DNA from: Panorpa germanica
Lineage: Eukaryota > Arthropoda > Insecta > Mecoptera > Panorpidae
Assembly: GCA_963678705.1 (NCBI GenBank)
Contig: OY783208.1
Coordinates: 11,715,782 to 11,779,781 of the forward strand
Direction of reading: 5' to 3'
DNA length: 64,000 bases
Shown one piece after another: positions 56,601 to 64,000 of the stretch. The stretch's first letter is position 1. Every line of letters begins with the position of its first letter. The position numbers and the translations under genes were made by a program. The notes beneath the pieces are model-generated. The model searched no databases, was not told the origin of the DNA, and saw nothing but the letters and a program-made list of their open reading frames with translations.

Positions 56601-56984
56601 GACACCGTGGAAAATCCTCCAATATATCATTACCCGAGGTTCCGTCCTCGTTATGATGAAGTAAGACCACAGCCAGTCTATTTAGCGGTCCTGCCTGATA
56701 TTGCAGGTACGTAATTAGAGAACGCCCGACGTGAATTGAACCTAATTATTAAAAAGTCACTTAGTTACTTTTACAAGCACATTGTGTGACATTGTTACAA
56801 AATACAATACAAATACAAAATTTAAACAATAATTAAGAAATACAAGTACATAGAAAATAAGGTACTTTTAATTAGGTATATTCACTATTATAAGTTGATG
56901 TGTTTTTCAAATGTTTTAGAGGCCCAATTTTTGGAGCAGCAAGATAAAGAGCCTGAAGAGAATCTTTATGAGGAAATTGACTGA
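53643..56984 (+). CDS. LRR transmembrane receptor copy 2 (most complete)
   Basis: Exon 1 is 53643-55919, exon 2 56433-56706, exon 3 56920-56984 (TGA). Introns of 513 and 213 bp have GTATTT/CAG and GTACGT/TAG borders. The start MCGSRINLFIAFFAIL gives a signal peptide and matches copy 3. About 20 LRRs follow; a 260-residue block (ATTQ.NI..LDLSDNNLTHL to LDKFCGS.TQG) occurs twice, 780 bp apart. Splicing rebuilds the membrane helix TWIVLTSAALTVCCIIGAIL with a stop-transfer KQRRR. The tail has NELYDNV, PIYDTVE, RYDEVRP, PVYLAV and, in exon 3, NLYEEID. Two frame changes are needed: near 54275-54300 (a small duplication around GCCTATTGCC) and in the GATGATGACGAC run near 56555. These may be real lesions or sequence errors. 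Likely a cell-surface recognition receptor, perhaps immune or adhesive; ligand unknown. Confidence 0.75.
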
Positions 56985-57385
56985 ATACGGTTTTGGTTCT
57001 AAAGCAGATTTTCTTTATTTCGATTAATCCTCAGTTTTTATTTATTGGTTTATTTTTTCTTGTATTTTAAGTAAATTAAGACTTATTTTATAACAAATAT
57101 ATTTTTTTATTTATTTATATTTTCTATTTTTTAGTCATAATTATTTTTTAATTTACTGCTATACTTAGCTATAAAATCAATAAAAAATCCGTTTCCGAGC
57201 CACCATACCAAATTCATAATATTTTGACTGTTATGTCCTTGGGTTCAAGATTTTCTGTGGTGGTTGTAATGAAACTTAATTGATTACGTTCTCACATAAT
57301 CATACATTTATTTATTGTCTAAATAGCTTTCAATATAAAACTAGATCGTCAGTGCTAGGTCTTTGATTAAAATAAATATTAATGA

Positions 57386-57660
57386 ATGTGTATTTATTTT
57401 ATTAAATATCCAAATGTTGACGGAGATAATAGCAATTAAAAATTTGAATTTCAGTTTTGCCGCTTGTTTTACAAGAAATAAGTAGTAATAAGTAATCGAG
57501 ATTATTTTCCTTCGTTATATAATACTTCATGGGACACAACGCAGCTGTTATTATGGTCACATGTCTTGGAATGTTCTACAACGTTGAATCCCCAAACCAA
57601 GAGACAAAATTACTTTTTTAATAGTGAATATCTCCTAAAATGTAAATAGGTTCTGGTAGC
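57386..57660 (-). repeat. 340-bp non-coding repeat (MITE-like), copy 2, inverted
   Basis: Reverse-oriented copy of 17463-17800: AAATGTTGACGGAGATA at the left, GAATATCTCCTAAAATGTAAA and GGTTCTGGTAGCCAACTTTATTAATA at the right. Internal part shorter. Confidence 0.55.
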
Positions 57661-58124
57661 CAACTTTATTAATATACTGTTCCGTTTTATAGAAAGTAAG
57701 ATCGATGAACCCAAAATGGTCATTAGAGCTATCCGTCATTATTATCCGTCACGTCTAAATTCAGAACAGATTTTATTTTGCTAGACTGATATTTGATGTT
57801 GAAAATAGTTACTTTAAAACACAAAAACGTTGAAACGTTGCGCGTACACTGTTCGCAGACCTTAAGAATAATTGACCAAAAATATTTTGCATTTGAATTT
57901 GCCGCCTAAGTACAGAGGGCGTTCCTAACAGACACTTGGGTAAAACGAACTAGAATAATCAACTTTTAAACATTTGACGCATTTTAACAATTTATTTGAG
58001 CAGATAATTAGCATATCTACGTCTTAGAGTTAAATTTTTCCAGAAATTCGTACGAAAATAAGTTTACTTTAATGGGGAAGTATCCTATGTCCTTATTTCA
58101 ATAACACTGTGCTATATATTTATA

Positions 58125-58440
58125 AAGATGGCTACCAGGACCTCAAATGTACAATTACTTGTTAGTATGTGGCAATATTATGGAAGAAATTAACAATTAA
58201 AATAGTCATTTTTATCCCTTTATTGATTAAGGAATCAAAAATTATAAAAAAGCAATCTGTCCCTCGACGGCGCGTTCGAAGTTTTGATATTATTATAATA
58301 ACCAACAAAGATTACTTATTATTCTACTGACTTTAACACTAGTCGGTTGATGTCAAAATATGAAATACATAATTTAAATAAATTTCTATTTTATTTAAAT
58401 CTCTATCAACTTTTAAATATTAAAAAAATAAAAACACAAT
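58125..58440 (+). repeat. 340-bp non-coding repeat (MITE-like), copy 3
   Basis: Starts TTATAAAGATGGCTACCAGGACC, contains AAATTAACAATTAAAATAG and ends at CTCTATCAACTTTTAAATATT. Blocks 1 and 2 hold its counterpart near 35505 and 52980, so this copy predates the block duplication. Confidence 0.5.
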
Positions 58441-58784
58441 AGGCATATCCATCGTCGAGTTCTTTAGTAGGACAACTCTGAAAAATAGTTAATTCAAGTT
58501 AATGCACAGTTATATGTAAAATTGCACCCTGCATATGATTTAATACACAGACAACTAGAATATTTATTTCGTTGTTCGTTCAAAATTGAATATTTTGAGT
58601 TGTCTTACTAATGAACTAATGATTGATATATTTTAATTAGAATGTAAAAAAATAAAAACTTTAAAATATGATTTCACAGTCCGATTTGAATCATTTCTAA
58701 TCAAAACGGAAATGCGGTATCAGATCCGCTCCGTGCGTCCATCGAACAATGAACACAAACCGCCATTACGCAGCTAACGTGTAA

Positions 58785-59053
58785 GGGTGCTCTCACACTA
58801 GTTCCACTTACTTAAAGCGTCCAAGTTATTCAGTAGGGTGTGGTCGTAATAGCACACCGCGGCGTGGAGAGGGAAAAACTAACAGATTTATAAATCAAAA
58901 CGCAATTTTATTACCCTTAGTACAGTGGTGTAATGATAAACATTAAAATAGAAGCTTTATCACATGGTAAAGTGTGTTAATGCGAAACATCTCCAATACT
59001 CGTTACTAAAAAAGTCGGCATCACTAGTAAACAGTTACAGTGTGAGAGCAGCC
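58785..59053. mobile_element. 269-bp TIR element (MITE)
   Basis: Ends are GGGTGCTCTCACACTAG and, reverse-complemented, GGCTGCTCTCACACTGT. The right flank is TTAA (59054-59057) and the left GTAA (58781-58784), so a TTAA target with one change is possible. A 63-codon frame from 58964 crosses its right end and is not a gene. Confidence 0.55.
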
Positions 59054-59550
59054 TTAACCAACACGCTGCGCTTGTTCCTACGTAGGCCCGGTCTGCCTTA
59101 CAGGGATCCTATACAACCTCATGAGCCCCCTCTCACTCCACTTCTCCTTACATGACTAAAATTTAACAAAAGTTAAGACCTACGTAATTTAAGTTTATTT
59201 AATAAATTTTTTAATTGAATTTCTTAAAATTAATTTTATGATAAAATTTTAGAACTTAGTTGATGTAGTATTATGTAACATATATATAACTTAGATAACA
59301 TAGCATAATATGATTGAAATAATCATTTAAAGTAGAATATAAATTTTAGATATTTCAAGTGCACCACGCTTTTATTATTATAATATGACTAAAACGTTTT
59401 TCTCTTCCATTAATTACTTCATTCATTTGAAACAAATTAAAGTTTATTTTATAAAAAACATATTCCATTTAATTTTAATTTGTCCTTTTTTAGTCACTTT
59501 AGTTATCAAAGTAAAACGTAGAAAAGAAAATAAAGAATCTTTTATATTTA

Positions 59551-59760
59551 TTATCTAGTGCAAGCATTGGACGTGTCATTTCTTTCCGGTTGCAATTTAT
59601 CCAGCAGCAAAACATATTGTCGCACCATTGGAAGAGCTTGTCTGGAATCATGACGAGAAACAGCCTCCGGATGGGTTTTCAAGATGTAAATAGCGTTTGT
59701 AGATTTTGTGCAGTTTCCCCTTAAATCACAATGAAAAAGGGTCTGTGCAATTACAATGTC
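59551..59760 (-). other. Probable C-terminal exon of an unidentified gene
   Basis: On the minus strand an acceptor (GTTTTAG, 59761-59762) opens a 210-nt phase-0 frame of 69 codons that ends at TAA 59551-59553. It reads DIVIAQTLFHCDLRGNCTKS and onward through LKTHPEAVSRHDSRQALPM and YVLLLDKLQPERN. The composition looks like a real helical protein terminus rather than noise, but I do not recognise it and no upstream exon was found nearby. It lies in sequence absent from blocks 1 and 2, so it may have been moved here. Confidence 0.45.
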
Positions 59761-60732
59761 CTAAAACTAAATTAATTAAAGTAGAAAAATATGCAACATA
59801 AAATAAAATACTTAGTTTATTTAACATAACTGAAAGTACCTGTTAAGTAAACAATGTTACATAATATAAAACCTTTTGTGACCTATTTTGAGTAGCAATT
59901 TGAGTAACCTTGGGTTCTTCCTTCTTCAAAGAAAAACAGTTTGTTGTGTTTTTGTTTTTGCAAAGACTTAAATATTTATTTATTGAATTAAAAATTCTTG
60001 AGATCTATATATTTATAAACCAAACTATGATAACGTTATCAACGAATTTGCTGTAAAACCAAGCAAGAAAAGAACCGGAAATCACACTTTGGAATCGTGC
60101 TCTAGTGAGACGCATACGAAATTATATTTTGTGTAAATCATTTTTCTTCAATTTAATTTATTAATGATTTTTTGTTCGATTTGAAAAATCAATTTTATTC
60201 AAATAATTTAATGACTTAACATTCTCATACCCAGTGGTTCCTCGGGTTACGAACGCACAAACGTTCGTTCGATGTTCTTGATACAATTTGCTTTTGTTTA
60301 TTATGTAAAATATATGTAATGCAGAGAATATTGCGAATATGTAGTACGTAATTAAGTATACATAAAATAATTTTTGTATTAAGTTTACCGCCATTATGGC
60401 TCCAAGAAAGTGACGGTGGTGTAAAGAAGCCTACGCGTATTACAGTAGAAACGAATAATAACTTGTGACGTTGAATCTGGCGGTATTTCGCTTGAACAAC
60501 AAATATTAGTTATTTCCTGTTTGTTTGTTACCGCTTATAGTTATTGACGTTCGGGTTAGCGAGTGTTGGCGAAAGGACATGATGCCTTGGGTACAGGCTA
60601 CGGTGACGGCTGGGTAGTGAGAGTTCGATTTAAGAGGTATGAAGGCGCTGGTACAGTGTAACTCGTTCAAGGTTATTTTAATTACCACTGGGAAGTTTAT
60701 ATTTAATTCGGAATTATTTTAATTTTATAAAA
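59761..60732. other. No feature recognised
   Basis: No supported gene. Short minus-strand frames at 60161-60394 and 60506-60688 have no domain or splice support. Upstream exons of 59551-59760 might be here but could not be placed. Confidence 0.4.
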
Positions 60733-61335
60733 TGGACCACGGGTTGTTTTTTTAAGGGTGAAAGGCGGGGTTTTTAAGTGATAGATTTGACGGTTTGCTG
60801 AAAATGGGGTTGGGTTCGTTAGGGCGCTGTGTTTTAGCGTTTCGGTTTGAGGAAGATGATAGCATTCTAATTAAACCTCTGATGGGCCATGTCAGCCATA
60901 TGACGCCATCTTGCATACAGAGGTTATTGTGACCACATCGTGAGATGCCCAGAGACAATTTATTTATGAACCTTTTACATGGATTCACTTCTGGTGACAA
61001 TATTTAATCTATTTCTTATTGTATAAGTTACTTTGCTAATTTCTATTTGTTGTATTAATTTGATGACGTGGACCTGTGTCCAGGGCTCGGTGGTGTCTTC
61101 AGCTCAAGCCATTTTAAAATTTAGTTTTGGACCAATAATGAACCATTCTAACTTTTTACTGATTTGGAATCTATTTTGCATCGACGTTAAACGTGAGAGC
61201 GAATAAGTTGTTATTTTTATTTGTTTTATTCGTGCGGTATTATCTTTATTTTTGAATTTGCTTATTTCATTTTTTATTTATTTTGTTATCATCATGCAAA
61301 AAGGATTTCATTGATTTTCTTTTACATTATTATTA
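60733..61335 (+). repeat. Dispersed repeat, second copy of 45109-45575
   Basis: Starts AATGGACCACGGGTTGTTTT and ends ACATTATTATTATTCG. It contains 130 bp (60895-61025) not in the other copy, and shares GACGTGGACCTGTGTCCAGG and GGCTCGGTGG. Its right end abuts block 3 sequence. Confidence 0.65.
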
Positions 61336-61595
61336 TTCGTTTGTACAACAAAGCGTAAACCACAAGCACTAAAGAGCTAGCCAAACGTCAGTTAATACTT
61401 ACAGCTGACTCGTGCAACACATAATATTTTGATATTATGAAAGTGCTGAGCAAACAAAATTAAAATCTATATCTTATTAGTTTAAGTTACAGACTTAAGT
61501 ACTAATCGACTGTGTCAAAGTGAATGATCCATTCTATCCTGTGCAAATTTGTCTAATGCAATAAATATCGAAATGCATTCAGTTAATATTTTGTG

Positions 61596-61790
61596 GCTCG
61601 GAAGGCCCGGGGTTCACTTTAGTTCGGCCCTGCCTCTCAGGAAATTTGACGATATTTGAATAAGCGAATATAATAATTAATCAAAGGAAATGCGATAGCG
61701 ATAACCCGATGGAACCCAATGGCAAAACGTTTCACAAAATAAGAAGTAGAATTAGTTAATAGAGCTTCGCTCATCGAAGCAGTGTGCGTT
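61596..61790 (+). promoter_or_regulatory. Conserved upstream block of LRR copy 3
   Basis: GGAAGGCCCGGGGTTCAC, CTGCCTCTCAGGAAATTTGA, CGATGGAACCCAATGGCAAA and a terminal GAAGCAGTGTG, as in copies 1 and 2. It ends about 100 bp before the ATG. Confidence 0.4.
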
Positions 61791-61890
61791 AAAAATTAAA
61801 AATTACAGTGTGAACATAGTGTGTGATTTTATGTGAATAGCTTATTTTTATACAGTTATTTCTAGTAAAACATAACTTTGTTCTATCAAA

Positions 61891-64000
61891 ATGAAAATGT
61901 GCGGCTTACCGATGAGCCAACTCTTTGTATTTCTGTTAAGTGTGAATGCTCAGACAATCTATCGTGATCCGTTTGTTCGATTGGAAAGTGCAAAATCGAT
62001 TCCAAACGATTGGAACGTTACTGATCAATTGATTATAACAGACATTGATGTGATTAATGTAAATGTTGACAAAATGAACAGTAGTGCTTTTAAAAACTTT
62101 ACCAACCTCAAAGAACTGAAGCTAAGTGATAACGACGCCTTCACTGAAATGATCAACGTAAGACGCATGACACTAAATGGAGTTAGCATCCAACACACTG
62201 GCCCAAAAGTGTTCCATAATTCATATCGTTTGCAGTGGTTAGACATGGCAAGAAATGAAATTAGTAAAACATGTCTGTCTACCTTGTTATTGTTAACAGA
62301 ACTGAATTTATCTCATAATGATATCACAGAATTAAGTGATGACACTTTTATTAGCTTAACACCTTAACAAATTTGTTTTTATCTCAGAATGAACTTCATG
62401 AGATAGTACGTGATAAATTTTGCACCTCTGTGAGTCAAGCAAGGCTACGAAAAGTAGATTTATCTTCTAATCAGTTTACATCTTACAATTTGACGCACAC
62501 CCACAAATCTTTACAAGAAAGGCAACCAGATTTTACCGAAATTGATTTAAGTAAAAATTCTTAAAATTTCTAAAATTGAACCGCAACAAATAGATTCGGA
62601 GCTAGCAGTCTTTGAAGTTGTTGTTTTATTTATGTTAACAGGTAAATGCGACTAACAAACACCTTGAAAAAACATATTTTACACCACAGCTCAATGACAT
62701 AATTCAGTATGCGCATTGAATATTGTATGTATATTTATAATTTACCTATTTGATTTATAGCAAAGCGTCTTTGTCGTTGAAGTCAGTCGTAATGAGAGCG
62801 TAAACGGAGAAGGGGCACGAATGACAATGAAACAACAATCCAAAATGCGACGGTGTTGACGCCCGTTGAAGGATCAGATCAAAATGAAAAGCAGAACACC
62901 ACATGGATAGTTCTCACTGGCTGTTGCTGTATTTGCAGGTTAGAATTACAACCTTTTTTATCTTAATTGTAGAATAGGTAACCCACCTAACAATTAACAG
63001 TGGCCTACAATATTAATTCAGAGAGAGAGTTTAGAGAGTGGGGATGACATGCGTTTTATGTTCCACGCCGATGTTTTCCTGAATAATTTTTAAAAGTTAT
63101 GCAATTTTATAATTTAAATTTTTCATAGTATTCTCGTAGCTATTTGGTGCTATTTAAATTGTTTTTCTCTGGTGCACATTTTCCCTTCCCCCTTACCACC
63201 ACTGTAAATATTCAGAGGCACCACATTTTGACATTATTACGTTTAGGCAAAGTTTCTCGTGAAATTTATATTGTAGCACGGTCCTGTTGGAACCACGTGT
63301 CCAGTAGGTCCTATAGATCCAACTCAAGTACAAGGAAGTGGTCCTAGTTACAGAATCCTTAATTAAATAGCACCGACCTGGAACATAAAACGCTCTCTGT
63401 ACATCCAGAGTAAAATGGATTTCAAATTTATTGAGTACAAAAAATAATTGAAACATAATTAGGTGTTCTTAACTCATAAAATTAATAATTACTACATAGA
63501 AAACCTGTTCCTTTTCAGTAATTGCCGCCATATTGTTTGTGTATAAACAACGAAGAAGGACGAACCCTAATCTAAATGTCAACGATGCAGTTATGTTAAA
63601 TGAACTTTATGATGACGTCAGACCCGCGAGAGCTAACGATGACGTTGCATTCGCTCCAGTTTATGACTACGCGAAGTTCCGTCTAATTTATGACGATGTA
63701 GGAGTGCAGCCTGCCTACCTATTTAACGGTCCTGCCTGATATTCCAGGTACGTAATTAGAGAACGCCCAACGTGAATTGAGCCTAATTATTGAAAAGTAA
63801 ATTAGTTGCTTTTACAAACACATTGTGTAACATTGTTACCTAAAGCTTCAAATACAACAATTAAACAATAATTAAAAAATGTAAATACAAATAAAGTAAG
63901 GTAGTTTTAATTGGGTATGTTCACTATGATAAGATGATGTGTTTTTTGAATGTTTTAGGGCCTCAACATTTGGAGCAACTGGACGACGATTTTAAAGAGA
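61891..64000 (+). pseudogene. LRR transmembrane receptor copy 3, internally deleted
   Basis: ATG 61891 or 61897 opens MKMCGLPMSQLFVFLLSVNA, a signal peptide, then four to five LRRs. At about 62355 it jumps from the DTFI.L repeat to the point equal to GTLTNL..SQN.LHEI of copy 2, a deletion of about 650 bp or more with a stop at 62365-62367. A second open piece (62373-62564) matches the last LRRs. A membrane segment like that of copy 2 precedes a donor at 62929 (GTATTT). Exon 2 (63519-63747) keeps KQRRRTNPNLN, ELYDDV, PVYDYAKF and IYDDV but stops at 63737-63739 after a 2-nt insertion. Exon 3 begins at 63959 and is cut by the window end. Pseudogene, or a short form. Confidence 0.75.

Larger units (their letters stand above)
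48690..57185 (+). repeat. Paralogous block 2 (upstream region and LRR gene copy 2)
   Basis: Collinear with block 1 from 33060 and, from about 52390 on, with block 3 (57820 on). Relative to block 1 it has the 2.9-kb insertion at 49404-52317. It ends after the LRR gene 3' UTR (AATAAA-like signal near 57178). Confidence 0.75.
57820..64000 (+). repeat. Paralogous block 3 (continues past window)
   Basis: Matches blocks 1 and 2 over 57820-58320 (AAAAACGTTGAAACG, TCCAGAAATTCGTACGAAAATAA) and again from about 61338 (TTTGTACAACAAA...CGTCAGTTAATA) through the LRR gene. The stretch between (about 58440-61338) is extra and holds other inserts. Confidence 0.75.

Overview
This is eukaryotic DNA, most likely from an insect or another arthropod. 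It is very AT-rich, it has short GT-AG introns (about 60-510 bp), and it carries typical arthropod mobile elements: Helitrons, Jockey-like and I-group-like LINEs, and short TTAA-flanked elements. I see no operons, rRNA, tRNA or CRISPR. Most of the window is transposon sequence. The only convincing host-type genes are three tandem copies of a leucine-rich-repeat (LRR) transmembrane receptor, all damaged to some degree, plus a few isolated exon-like segments.

Left part, 1-30.6 kb, mostly minus strand: two large autonomous Helitrons (about 4.06-14.04 kb and 20.89-30.55 kb). They share one layout. Read from the 3' end, this is a terminal hairpin with a CTAG-type end, a spliced passenger gene (an SGNH-hydrolase-like gene in one, an unrecognised gene in the other), a subterminal block, a tandem repeat array, and the Rep-helicase gene. 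The Rep-helicase has an unusual N-terminal extension with cysteine-protease-like domains and lysine-rich repeats. Smaller non-autonomous relatives lie head-to-tail against both 3' ends. One of them ends in about 2.4 kb of a near-perfect 8-bp repeat whose unit matches the inferred Helitron 5' terminal octamer.

Middle part, 30.6-33 kb: gene-poor, with one small exon-like segment.

Right part, 33-64 kb, plus strand: three paralogous blocks, each with an LRR gene. Copy 1 is cut off after about 160 codons by an I-group-like LINE. That LINE was itself split by a 5'-truncated Jockey-like LINE (8-bp target duplication) and by a second insertion in its RNase H domain. Copy 2 is the most complete: signal peptide, roughly 20 LRRs with an internal 260-residue duplication, a transmembrane helix split by an intron, and a cytoplasmic tail rich in Y-x-x-V/I motifs ending near YEEI. 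It carries two apparent frameshifts. Copy 3 lacks most of its LRRs and runs off the window. Comparing blocks 1 and 2 exposes a 2.9-kb insertion in block 2 whose empty site survives in block 1.

All functions are inferred by reading motifs. No database search was possible.
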